In this document: piece after piece, positions 38,501 through 47,900 of the stretch
Position numbering within the stretch: position 1 is the stretch's first letter
How the letters are laid out: each line of letters begins with the position of its first letter
Assembly: GCA_963402885.1 (NCBI GenBank)
Contig: OY727095.1
Location: 873,001-937,000 of the forward strand
Direction of reading: 5' to 3'
Length of the DNA: 64,000 nucleotides
From: Antedon bifida
Taxonomy: Eukaryota; Echinodermata; Crinoidea; Comatulida; Antedonidae
Made by a program: the position numbers and the translations under genes
Notes under the pieces: generated by a model
Told to the model about the DNA's origin: nothing
Databases searched by the model: none
The model's input: only the letters and a program-made list of their open reading frames with translations

Positions 38501-39083
38501 GAAACATAAATTGAAAGGAAGAAGCTCCGCTGGAAACCGACAGCACAGAAGACAGAAAGTTGCTGATGAGCTAACTAGGGTAAGTAGTACACTTGTTTAA
38601 AGCCCATTTTTCATTAGCAGTTATTGCTAAAAACCCCTACAAAACAGAGGCCTACAGTCAGTTTGCCAGTGGATTAACAGGTACTAAAAATTTGTATTTG
38701 ATTTTTAACATAAGCTTTTCGGACATTACATCTATGAACATCATACCAGGCCTCTCATGAAAACTTTCTCAAGCCTACAAATTAAGTCATGCATTACTGT
38801 ATTAGCATTTTTGCTCTTGACACACATTTAAATTACACACATCAGAGCAGATGCAAGTAATGTCATTTTATTCTTTAAACCACATGTTAATCTTACAAAT
38901 CGATGGATCGATGGCCTTTTGTGCATCTACTCAGCTACCTTGTACCTATTTTTTAAGTAACCTGTCTCTATCATGTTATCTTCATTACAGCAAAAAGTGA
39001 AGGCATCCACAAAACAGAAGGAACGCAAGAAAGAGCAAGAATTCACGTACACTTCAGCACTTGATAGATTCAAGAGGAAATAG
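29544..39083 (+). CDS. WDR46: WD repeat protein 46 (UTP7/BING4), SSU processome factor
   Basis: Fourteen coding exons: 29544-29576, 30537-30725, 31004-31116, 31361-31448, 31763-31929, 32337-32487, 32806-32941, 33497-33596, 36287-36440, 36960-37107, 37608-37702, 38090-38185, 38472-38579, 38991-39083. All are GT-AG with matching phases; the product is about 556 aa (human 610). The N-terminus is Lys/Glu-rich and helical, with [20 protein letters not shown] matching the human ARSELLLAEE segment. WD-type blades follow from about residue 142 ([55 protein letters not shown]). The BING4 C-terminal domain lies at about 378-458, with [20 protein letters not shown], and the protein ends in the family's ALDRF-K/V-R-type tail. 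In yeast and human it is a nucleolar scaffold of the small-subunit processome for 18S rRNA maturation. The first exon (11 codons) is the least certain; its ATG follows AAAGT and it joins in frame. Introns carry several mobile elements. Confidence 0.97.
30283..30350 (-). other. tRNA-like (SINE head) fragment
   Basis: On the minus strand it reads TGTGTGGTGTGGTGGGTTTG, then CCCGGGTTGCGGGATTGATT, a loose A-box/B-box arrangement at tRNA spacing. No full cloverleaf forms by eye and no CCA or anticodon arm is convincing. It is probably the head of an old SINE in WDR46 intron 1. Confidence 0.35.
31516..31644 (+). mobile_element. Complete AAGCTCTGTCTACACTATC MITE in WDR46 intron 4
   Basis: The left end TTAAGCTCTGTCTACACTAT then CAAACT faces the right end AGTTTGATAGTGTAGACAAA then GCTTTA as a terminal inverted repeat of about 26 bp with one or two mismatches. 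The 129-bp element has the family body: GGTAGTGATATAATGTCATT and GGGCACATCACATTTTTTTG. It is the clearest solo copy and defines the normal structure. Superfamily is unassigned. Confidence 0.92.
31937..32192 (-). mobile_element. tRNA-derived SINE, near full length
   Basis: On the minus strand the head at about 32192 reads TTGTGGCTTGGTGGTTATGA (A box) and GGTCCTGGGTTCAAGTCCCG (B box). The body (TTATGTAGAGCATCTTGTGT) is shared with the copy at 22893-23046, and the tail is (AAATAAAAA)n at 31937-31960. The tail starts only about 7 nt after the donor of WDR46 exon 5 (31930), so the insertion nearly touches the splice site. The parent tRNA is not certain. Confidence 0.85.
33264..33472 (+). mobile_element. 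tRNA(Leu/Ser-like)-derived SINE
   Basis: The head reads AGTGGCCAAGCGGTTAAAAC, a class-II tRNA A-box region, with an extended variable-arm-like stretch and the B box GAGGGTTCGAGCCTCACACG. The body has TTGGATAAGGACTATAAACC and GGCACTTTAAAGAACCTAGT, a segment I recall from SINEs of several marine invertebrates. Its end lies about 25 bp upstream of the WDR46 exon 8 acceptor. It belongs to a different family from the copies at 22.9 and 31.9 kb. Confidence 0.8.
34021..35925 (-). mobile_element. 5'-truncated non-LTR retrotransposon (LINE), antisense in WDR46 intron 8
   Basis: A single long minus-strand frame (see 34203-35925) encodes reverse transcriptase. It is followed by a 180-bp 3'UTR and an end reading AATAAAGAAAGATTTCTATC then TATCTATGG, so the element ends in a short (TATC)n microsatellite as CR1/L2/Jockey-group elements do. 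No apurinic endonuclease domain is present. The coding similarity stops near 35925, where AT-rich sequence (TATATATATAATATAATT) begins, so the insertion is 5'-truncated. The RT frame has no stops, pointing to a young insertion. I could not define a target-site duplication. Confidence 0.93.
34203..35925 (-). CDS. LINE reverse transcriptase (ORF2 C-terminal part)
   Basis: The minus-strand frame runs from about 35925 to the stop at 34203-34205, about 570 residues; the open frame extends a little upstream only by chance. The order is typical: a fingers region with [14 protein letters not shown], then [24 protein letters not shown], motif [13 protein letters not shown], motif [14 protein letters not shown], motif C FADDTN (35007-35024), [10 protein letters not shown] (motif D) and YLGITFD (motif E), then a C-terminal region ending in a [15 protein letters not shown] segment. 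The catalytic Asp residues of motifs A and C (D..., DD) are in place. The element lacks its endonuclease and 5' end, so this copy is not autonomous. The family is CR1/Jockey-like; the exact clade is undecided. Confidence 0.93.
36503..36942. mobile_element. MITE with TGTGGCA...TGCCACA ends in WDR46 intron 9
   Basis: The left end TGTGGCACATGCAAGCGAAT then CAGACATAAAT is mirrored at the right end (about 36912-36942) over about 30 bp with two or three differences. The 440-bp interior is AT-rich and non-coding. The element fills nearly all of the intron between exons ending 36440 and starting 36960; its right end lies 17 nt from exon 10. Superfamily is unknown. Confidence 0.85.
37808..37875 (-). 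other. tRNA-like B-box fragment
   Basis: The minus strand reads TTGAGGTCGTGGGTTCGAGT then CTCACCCGAG, a B box in a short stem, without a credible A-box half. It is probably a remnant of a tRNA-headed SINE in WDR46 intron 11. Confidence 0.4.
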
Positions 39084-39147
39084 TGATGATTAAATTAAAT
39101 GAGACGGACAGGTATATTTATAAATGTAATGTCGCATATTTTACTTT

Positions 39148-39153
39148 AATAAA
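39148..39153 (+). terminator. WDR46 polyadenylation signal
   Basis: AATAAA lies 65 bp after the WDR46 stop codon and is the first one there. A very short 3'UTR follows, ending within tens of bases of the probable NELFB 3' end on the other strand. Confidence 0.75.
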
Positions 39154-39191
39154 AGAAAAAGTAAACAATTTCAGTCATTTTGTTTGACATT

Positions 39192-39197
39192 TATTTC
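39192..39197 (-). terminator. Probable NELFB polyadenylation signal
   Basis: TTTATT on the plus strand is AATAAA on the minus strand, about 740 bp beyond the NELFB stop, past the 104-bp repeats. Its cleavage site (10-30 nt further) would fall in or next to the WDR46 signal. Nearer minus-strand signals were not evident, but the choice is inferred. Confidence 0.45.
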
Positions 39198-39502
39198 ATT
39201 AAAAACAAATAATTATATATTTCAGAATATATGTGTAGCTACACCATGATTTAAAAGAAACTTCACTTGACTATCCCTCTCCCTACCCAAAAAAAGGCCA
39301 AGGCATCTTCAAATGCTCTTTTCAGTTTCATTATGACATAATACTAATAGTATAAGTAGTATACTGAATCTCTTTTGTTTATAGAGATAAAAACATCAGA
39401 TTGTTATCTCTACAATCACAGTACATAATATTGTATTACATCAGTATATTATTATTAATTAATTGATGGAAATGTTGAAATATATATACATATATATATA
39501 GT

Positions 39503-40022
39503 TTGCTAGGCCTGTTGATTCAAAGTGGAGCTGGTGTTGGTACACTTAGCAGAGGTGAATCGAGAGGTTCGGCCTGCTCTACAGGGCTTGGATTATAGGA
39601 ACTGATTTGCTAGGCCTGTTGATTCAAAGTGGAGCTGGTGTTGGTACACTTAGCAGAGGTGAATCTAGAGGTTCGGCCTGCTCTACAGGGCTTGGATTAT
39701 AGGAGCTGATTTGCTAGGCCTGTTGATTCAAAGTGGAGCTGGTGTTGGTACACTTAGCAAAGGTGAATCTAGAGGTTCGGCCTGCTCTACAGGGCTTGGA
39801 TTATAGGAGCTGATTTGCTAGGCCTGTTGATTCAAAGTGGAGCTGGTGTTGGTACACTTAGCAAAGGTGAATCTAGAGGTTCGGCCTGCTCTACAGGGCT
39901 TGGATTATAGGAGCTGATTTGCTAGGCCTGTTGATTCAAAGTGGAGCTGGTGTTGGTACACTTAGCAGAGGTGAATCTAGAGGTTCGGCCTGCTCTACAG
40001 GGCTTGGATTATAGGAGCTGAT
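39503..40022 (-). repeat. 104-bp tandem repeat, 5 copies, made of the NELFB last-exon coding end
   Basis: On the minus strand each unit starts ATCAGCTCCTATAATCCAAG and ends GAATCAACAGGCCTAGCAA. Copies occupy 40022-39919, 39918-39815, 39814-39711, 39710-39607 and 39606-39503 and differ at only a few sites. The first copy supplies the last 28 codons and the stop (39938-39936) of NELFB. The other four, each with the same coding segment and stop, lie in what would be 3'UTR. The encoded tail, ending PLLSVPTPAPL, resembles human PLPSVPAPAPL from memory, so the gene sequence is the source and the array the derivative. Confidence 0.95.
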
Positions 40023-42994
40023 TTTTTCTTGTAGAGTAGAGTACATATCCTTTGTAATCTGACCACTCTGCAAAATAATAACGATAGAAGTAAGCTGTTA
40101 TGGTTCTGATAAAAGAAGAGAAACTCAAGCAGAGAGCTAATGAACTTCATATAAATTAAATGAATTTTGTTGTCTGAGCTGCTTCTTCATCTTTGCCAAG
40201 TGTGACCTCGCAAGGCGTGATTTTATAATATAAGACATGATTTCGCAAAGTGTGATCTAAGGCATGATCTTGCAAGTAGTGACCTCGCAAGTTATAAGGC
40301 ATGATTTCACAAGGCGTGACTTTGCAGTGTGATCTAAGGCATGATCTTGCAAAGTCATGATCTCCTACCTTTGGTAGTGGTTCCAAGTCTTTCATAAGTT
40401 TTTCCAACTTTGTTGTTGGCAGTTTGTGGTGAATATACGTCAACAATCGCATTGCATGCCGACTGACGTTCTCATGGTTCTTTTTCTTCATTAAGAATTT
40501 ATCAAATACGGTCGTGTTGAAATCGTCAGAAGCAAACTCGTCCACCATCGGTATAATTTTTGCAACAAACGCATGGAGAAACGTGTCCTGGTAGGCACAA
40601 CTGCCGTCAAAGAGTATAAGGAATGGTAGAATTCGTAACAACGCGTCTCGGTTTTTCTGTCTTGCGATATATTGTACGTAGTACAAACACACTGTAGCTG
40701 CGACACGGTCTTTTTTTGTCGTCTTTTTGATGATTTCTGGTAATAGTTTTAAACTTGGATCCGTTTCGGTTTCATTTAGTTTTTTATTTAATGATCGTGT
40801 TTGATCATCAACAATTAGAGACATAATGCACGGAAGAAATTTTAATATCACGTCATGTTCCTAGAATAACGGGGTAAAAACAAAAAAAACAATGAGATGA
40901 TTATTTAACATCACAAGCTACAGTCAACTCTCCCAATACCGGACTCTCTGAAAACCAGAAACTCTCCCAATACCAGACTTTTCTTGAAGGCCAAACAGTC
41001 CCAAATTCATTTTTACCCTTAAAAATACCATTCTGAATACCAGACTTTTTTGGCCAGCTTAAAGGTGTTCGGTATTGGGAGAGTTGACTGTATAACATTA
41101 TTTAGCAAAGTATTTTACAGTAGATAGAAAAAATCAGGCATGGGAAACTTTTTTTCACTTATTACAGAGGTTTCTTCATTTCACATTTATTTACTCTCTG
41201 TATTATTGCTGGACTTTTCTCTCATATTCATATTACCATTTTTGGTTCCTTAAACACCTGGCTGTCAATCATGTTCCAAGCCTTCACTCCTAACGTTAAC
41301 ATCCTCATGAGTAGTGCTAGGTTAGGGCTTGCCTGAAGAATATAAAATCATGAGTAAAATACATAACTGCTAAATAAAAGATAAAATTGTTTTGGCGCTG
41401 TTGTAAAGTTGTACACTAGTTCTAGCAAAGGTAGGCAAGAGATCTACTAGGAAAATTGACTTATGGTAAATACATCATTTAGTGTTACTTAATCAGGTGG
41501 GGCTTGCTATCTTATGCTTTTGCTTTTTTTGGTCTATTCAATTTTTTTTTTTACCTAAATTTATTTCTTTAGTATGTACTCTATTTGTTAAGGAAAATAA
41601 ACGTTTACTTGAAATGAAAATATTAGTAAAAAGGTGTGTAAAAGAAAATTACAAACACTTGTTTTTAGCATTGAAATGCAAAAACAAATAATTTTGAATG
41701 CATTGTAAATGATTTTACCCTTGGTATGGTGTCACTGGCTATGGAAGACAGCATCGTGCGGATAGTACTGTTAGCTATCGTGTGAATTGCATACGGATCG
41801 CAAAGAATCATCGACAGGTCCCTGAAAAAATAAAGTGAGTATCATTACTGTATTTTTATTTAAATAAACAGAGAGATAGAAATACTGTACATTCTTAATT
41901 TAATTTGTTTTATTGGGTTAAATAAATGTAGCCAGAATTATATGTTAATTCCATACAGTAGTGAATCTAGCTTACATCATATTACCAAAGTGTTTTTAAT
42001 ATGGTGTTTTGGTCACCGGTAGCCATTTCTAATATCTTCTATATATTTCATACATTTTTATAAGCTTTTAGGAACAAAAAAGTGCAAACTATTACAGTCC
42101 TTACCCAAGTACCGTCTCCTGTCCTCGTCTAATCCCATCAAGGAATGTTTGTAACTCGCGCGCCCTTTTCTCATCCACAAATTTCTCCCTTATACACGCG
42201 TCTAAGCACCACGTGAACTTGTGACAGGGGTCAAGCGATGTGATTTCATGAACCTCTAGATCATGAAGCGACATTAAAAGCTCTGCACGTAACGTACAAT
42301 AATGCACGTTTTTAGTTCTTAGAAACAACGTCCTTAAAAATTGTAGCACTCTGTCGTATAATTTTACGTTCTTTCCAACCATGTTCGTTAGTGTCTGTAT
42401 AACATGCCCTTGCCGTCTCATTTTCGGTGGTATAACAAAAAACATCTGTGAATTACCCGGCTCGTAACCGAACAGACTTTTTTCTTTGTCGGATATGTAC
42501 TCGGCCAACAACGGTGAAACTTCATCACCAAAAAGAGATGAGTTCTCTTGCCAAATCTGTCTCTTGACTTCTGTGGCTGCGGCTTGGTACAATTCTCGTT
42601 TTTCAACCAGAGTGATCAAATATTTCTCTGGAACTTCCGGTAAATGCTTCATCATTGCCATCACAACCGGCTGCACGGACGATATCGAAATAAGTGGAAA
42701 ACTTTTCGCCAACAAGTCTTCGATTTTTTTATATCGATCTTTTTCATCACTACTCGCAAGTTCCTGAAGCCGACTTATCAATTTATCACTGAGTTCCTCC
42801 ATAATGGATTGGTGGAATTCCAACCGGTTGATTCCATGAAGATCCAAGAGCGGAAGGGCATAGTGAAGTGACGGCAGAAGAATGCCATTTTCTGCCTGGA
42901 AGCTCTGGATAGCCTCCACTGGGTTTGTACAGTTCGTCAAAGCTTCCCGCAGTTCATCGCTGCCTGCTATACCAACTTCTTCGAATCCTGACAT
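39936..42994 (-). CDS. NELFB: Negative elongation factor subunit B (COBRA1)
   Basis: Five coding exons on the minus strand: 42994-42105, 41821-41719, 41332-41237, 40860-40369 and 40067-39936, all GT-AG in phase; the product is about 570 aa (human 580). It is similar to NELF-B throughout: LTNCTNPVEAIQSFQAENGI near the N-terminus, VKRQIWQENSSLFGDEVSPL, the block KNVKLYDRVLQFLRTLFLRT, then CTLRAELLMSLHDLEVHEIT and PCHKFTWCLDACIREKFVDE in exon 1, DLSMILCDPYAIHTIANSTI in exon 2, WNMIDSQVFKEPKM in exon 3, and helical C-terminal repeats in exon 4. NELF-B bridges NELF-C and NELF-E in the nuclear complex that, with DSIF, holds RNA polymerase II at promoter-proximal pauses. The start at 42994 puts the initiator at the same place as in human. 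A 5'UTR intron is likely (donor AAG|GTAAGA at 43408, acceptor TTTTTTTATAG at about 43024). The last coding exon lies inside a five-copy tandem repeat. Confidence 0.97.
40921..41090. mobile_element. Tc1/mariner-pogo type MITE in NELFB intron 3
   Basis: The element is flanked by TA on both sides and has perfect 22-bp inverted ends, CAGTCAACTCTCCCAATACC then GG at the left and the exact complement at the right. The interior repeats CTCTCCCAATACCAGAC and GAATACCAGAC, derivatives of the terminal sequence. A 170-bp length, CAG ends and TA target duplication are the marks of pogo/Tigger or mariner-derived MITEs. Perfect ends suggest a young copy. Confidence 0.9.
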
Positions 42995-43399
42995 AATAAT
43001 ATCTTCGTAATTTTACAGCTATAAAAAAAAAATTACTAAAACTTAAAAGTTCCAAACCATAGTAAAAAGTTAATCACTCATAAAAAAAATATTGTGTGGT
43101 AGGCTATATTATATATTTTTTTAAATTCTTAAATTATTAATTGGATAAAATAAAACAATTAAAATTGTGAAGTTGGAAATGTTTTTTTATAATTTACTTG
43201 TTGAGAAAGTCTGGACTATCTAGGTTAATTTATTCTAAAATAGCGCCCTCTATACAACAGCAAAGTACACAGCCAAAAATATGGCTGCCGTGTCACAATG
43301 GTGAGACCGGTCTTAGACATTTATTCACATTTTTTGCTGATAGAATTACTCGAGATGTATTATTTCGAGGCGATGCCTTCTAGATATTTCTAGGAAAAA

Positions 43400-44300
43400 C
43401 ATTCTTACCTTCAATACAAAAAATATTCAAAATCTTACACGGTTCACATGACAAAAAGGTGCTTGAATTATTTTGTTACAGCCAGCTGTCGTGATTTTCG
43501 TTGAGCCTTGCAAAGAAAATTAAAGAAAAAATCCGATTTAAATTTGTCTTAAGCGAACATTACAACCCTACAAAATCTACAGTAGATTGATATATATGGG
43601 AGTAGCTTTACATTACAATTAGGCAGGTTTAAAGTAGCAGAAGACAAAATATCTTCGGACCGTATTTTATCTTCTTCTGTTTTGGTTTCAAGATGGCCGC
43701 CATGTAGAAAAATTAGGACTCGCGCGTTCTTAATTGAAAATTGGTGGCGCTATGCACATTTTTACAATTTTAATAAAAATTATAATAATTAATTTATTAT
43801 AACAATTTACAAATTATTTTAATTATTAATATTTTAATAAACTTAAACAAACAGGGAACTTCATGATCTATCCTATTAGAGGCACACAATTGAAACAAAT
43901 AATAACAATTCATGCCTAACAAAAAAAACATTTTTTTTGGGACAGTTTTAATTCTGTTTATTTTAGATATTTTTATTCTAATATTCGTAGATGTTTTATG
44001 ATGATATCTTGTATCATTTATTGTACGTACATTATGTATTACCATAGAGATATTATCTCTATGGTATTACCCTGTATTTATTAATTCTTTTCACAATTAT
44101 TTAATTGAGTAAGCATCGTCGTGACGTCACATCGCACATGTGCGTACCATACCGCCGTTATTACGTCATTAATTCTAGATAGGGCAAATAATAGTGTCTA
44201 TCGCAATTCTTGTCACTAGGCCTAAAGTAGGCCTACATAATGTCTTTCAAATGGAATTTGATTTTGTTTTAAGGTCTATTATAAGCCTCTTTATTTAAAT
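43400..44300. promoter_or_regulatory. Probable divergent promoter region of NELFB (-) and MIGA (+)
   Basis: The two start codons face away from each other 1990 bp apart, and each coding first exon is preceded by a splice acceptor, so untranslated first exons should lie between. A minus-strand donor at 43401-43408 (GTAAGAAT) marks the NELFB side. CAAGATGGCCGCCAT at 43689-43703 is a good YY1-type site. TGACGTCA at 44122-44129 is a perfect CRE and TTACGTCA at 44161-44168 a near one, in a local CpG-richer patch. Start sites are inferred. Confidence 0.5.
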
Positions 44301-44983
44301 GACCATTATTATGATACATTACTAGCCTAGGCTACTAGTATTAGGCCCTATAGCTAGTAGTAGTAAGTAGGCCCTAGCTAGCCTAGCTTATTACAGCCTT
44401 ACACTTACTAGCCTAGGCTTATTATACTCTAAGCCTAGCTAGCCAGCGGGAATCCCTAGCTAGGTAGGTGTAGTGAGAGTAGGCAGGCTAGGCCAGGCCT
44501 GTATTGTAGTATAAGTAGGGGTGAGGTAGGCCCTAGCCATATAGAGATATTATATATCTCTATGGCCTAACCTAGTATTAGTAAGTATTATTAATATTAC
44601 TAATAATATCAAAGTGACAAAACTGCATTAATGATATATATGCGCGCCACCATATTATTACCAATACCACCATGAATGGATGGATGGTCGCCTGCACCAC
44701 CAGCAATTGTTAGGCATTTTAGACATACCTCTACTAGCTTGGCTCCACATACACCTACTCTACTACTACAGTATTAGTAGTCTAATCCCCTAACTAATCC
44801 ATATAATAGGGGCCTTCCTTGTATATTCATCACATATAAGCCATTACATATATCGGACACTAACCACTCCCCCCACCCCCAATTATAATATTGTCTTTTG
44901 ATAGTAAGCTGGAATTTAGACCTAATCATTATAAATAACTTACTTTGTTTTCCTTTTTTCAGTGTATGTAACACTTTAAAACT
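44301..44983. other. MIGA 5'UTR intron sequence rich in CTAG/GGCC
   Basis: From 44320 to 44530 the sequence is unusually dense in GCCTAG, TAGGCC and CTAGCTAG words, giving many short palindromes; CCATATAGAGATATTATATA near 44537 belongs to one of them. The stretch ends in the acceptor CCTTTTTTCAG (about 44952-44962), after which a short 5'UTR piece precedes the MIGA ATG. No gene is seen here. Confidence 0.45.
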
Positions 44984-47900
44984 ATGGTGTTGATTGGACT
45001 GAAAACTAAAGTAGCTTTGCTGTCTGCGTTGTCTGCACTCACAGGCTTGATAATAGCAGCCAGTTATTTGCGTCGACGTAAGCGAAGGGTTAAGAAAGGT
45101 AATGGCCGCTTGCCACATCCAAAAGACCTCAAAGCTAATGGCTGTAAGTATGTTTATATAAATCTGATTTGGTCTGTCTGTCTGTCTGTCCAGTGAGTTG
45201 TTATCTACTGTCATTACCAACTCTCTGGTCTGTCCAAGTCTTTTGGTCCACTTTTAGCTAGTTCACTTAATATACATGCTTAAGAATTTGCTTTCATACT
45301 TAAAGGCGTTAACAATTTAAGAGAAAAAAGAGTTGTTGCTTACAGTACACCAGTAGAATTAATTTACGTGAGCCTTTAAACTGATGCAGTGTGCTGTGAC
45401 AGTTGTAGCAGAATAAAAAGAGGAAAAAAAACACATAATTTTAACTTTGAATTTTAATTTTGGAACTATATGATTACAAACTCTTTTATTTGATATGTAG
45501 ACATGTATTTACTCACTTCACTAGTAACTGTATTTATTTTTAGATGTGGTACGACCAAATAACTCCAGGCAAATCTTGAGTCCAATAATTGGCTCACCTA
45601 AATCACCTGCTAGGTCAGGTCGAAGGTCACGTTCCCGCCAATCTTCACACTCCAGAACGTCGAGTATGGCCAGCTCCGTTGTAAGTGCATCCATCCCAGC
45701 AGTAAATGCTGCAACTTCACTGACGGAAAATTCAAACCACTCACTTGAGGGCGCCGATCGAACTGACACACCTCAAGCAAGTATTGCTCAGAATGGAGAG
45801 TTAACACCCACAAATGAGGCTAGTGCAATTCAGAGATTATTTCAAATGGGTAAGTCATATTGTATGCAAGATAATTTATAATTGCATGATAGAGGTATTT
45901 ATATCGTCCTCAAGCTATTACTTGAAACTGAGGAAGTCCTTTATAGACCCATTATAGCAGCCAGCAGTGCATTGCCTACCAAATCAGCACACCGGTAGAT
46001 GATCCCCTACTACAATAGGGTATCAAGTTCTACGTGCACTGTATGTACAGGACCAACGATTTTACATCCTATCCAAAGGACAAGGCAATGACAGTAAAGC
46101 ATCTTGCCTAAGAATAAATCAAGGCACGAATTGGTGTTTAAAAAAAATTTAAAAAAATAGTATAACACTAAGATTCAGTAAACAAACAAACAAACTTATA
46201 TTACATAATATTTCACATAATTTTGCTTTGTAATTTTATATTCTGGTTTTTTTGTCCAGGAATGGATTCTTTTGACGTGGCAGTAGAATATTGGGAAAAT
46301 GCAATTGACAGTGCTCCAAACCCACCTCAGGTAAGTCCACCTCAGGTACCAAAATGCAATTGACAGTGCTCCAAACCCACCTCAGGTAAGTCCACCTCAG
46401 GTGCCAAAATGCAATTGACAGTGCTCCAAATCCACCTCAGGTAAGTCCACCTCAGGTGCCAAAATGCAATTGACAGTGCTCCAAACCCACCTCAGGTAAG
46501 TCCACCTCAGGTGCCAAAATGCAATTGACAGTGCTCCAAATCCACCTCAGGTACCAAACTTCCATAATGTATTTTCAAAAGGGTAACAGAGTTGTGGATT
46601 TGTATCTACAGTAATACATTCATAGCTTTATAAGAATGCTCAACGTGATATTATAGATGACTTTTTTTATCCACCCTGCAACATCAATGTGTGACCTGTA
46701 AAGATGGCCAGAAATTATTTTTCGTCTAAAAAATGGAAAATGTTCCTTTTAGCATAGTCTAAATACTGCGGCAACACCGCTATTTTAAAGTCTTGCATAT
46801 CATATTTCATTACCCCACAAAACATCAATATTTATTTATTAGAATTTAACTTTAAACAATATTTTACCTGAATTTGTAGGCTTAACATTTTATAATTTAT
46901 TTTTTGAAAGTGTAGTTTTAAAGAAGCCACCTTGATATCAGCTGGCTTATGATTTCAGCTGGATAGGTTACCCCCTATAAATTACAACATATCTTTTTTG
47001 TAACTACAGAATGATACAGATGCAGAACTTCTAAAGAAGCTTGATGAGCTGCTCATAAAAGCATACAGTATTCAAGATCAATGCGAGGAGGCTGCCCTCA
47101 ATATTACCCAGTCACCAGTAGTAGACTCCGATGACCTTGCGAAACAGCTACAAGCTCTGCACCTTGGAAGGCGGGCCAGCGATGAAGGCTCTTCAAGTGA
47201 TTCATTTGTATCGGCGAGTGAGGTATGAATTTCTTCCCTATTTACTTTTATTTCAACACAACAAAATAGGTACCTGAATGGTACATATGTGACTAATGAG
47301 ACAATTGTCTTTATTTTGATATAAACTAAACAGCCACAAGTTATCACTTGGTTCAAATTACAGTGAATTATTGTATAATAGCAACATTTATTTTTGGTTA
47401 ATATTACTTTATTTTTGTTTATTATTTTCATTGTAGCTTGAAAATTTGGAGCCATTAGAAAATCATATGATACGAGGGAGACAGCAATTTTATGAACATG
47501 CTTTAAAAATTGTTAGGAGTGGGGGTGTTCAAGTACGCACGAACAGGTAAGGAAATTGGGTTCGTTTATCTTACTGAAGAACACCACAGGCATAAAGACC
47601 AATTTACAAAGACGAGAGGTAACAGTAAGCGGAAAACCACGTAGCTTGTCCCACATAAAATCTGTATCTATCTGTCTGCTCCACGTGTGTAAAATGGTCA
47701 TAAGAAATAACATAGATTCTTTATTTTTATTACAGTTACCGCTCGTCTGTGTAAATTGGCCTTAAAACAATTAATATGATAAAAAATAAACCCAAGCTTC
47801 TATTTTATTAAAAAAGTATAATGCTATTTTTTTCATTTCTAAATAAAATTAAGTTTATTTCGTCTCAATTGAATCTTCTTACCAATGTATATTTCTATAG

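Noticed and set aside
43198-43383. 61-codon frame between NELFB and MIGA
   Set aside because: It lies in the presumed NELFB 5'UTR intron on the opposite strand and has no motif.
44040-44064. Perfect palindrome ACCATAGAGATA/TATCTCTATGGT as a solo transposon footprint or operator
   Set aside because: Short AT-rich palindromes are expected here. It recalls the hAT-like ends at 58.5 kb, but only over a few bases.
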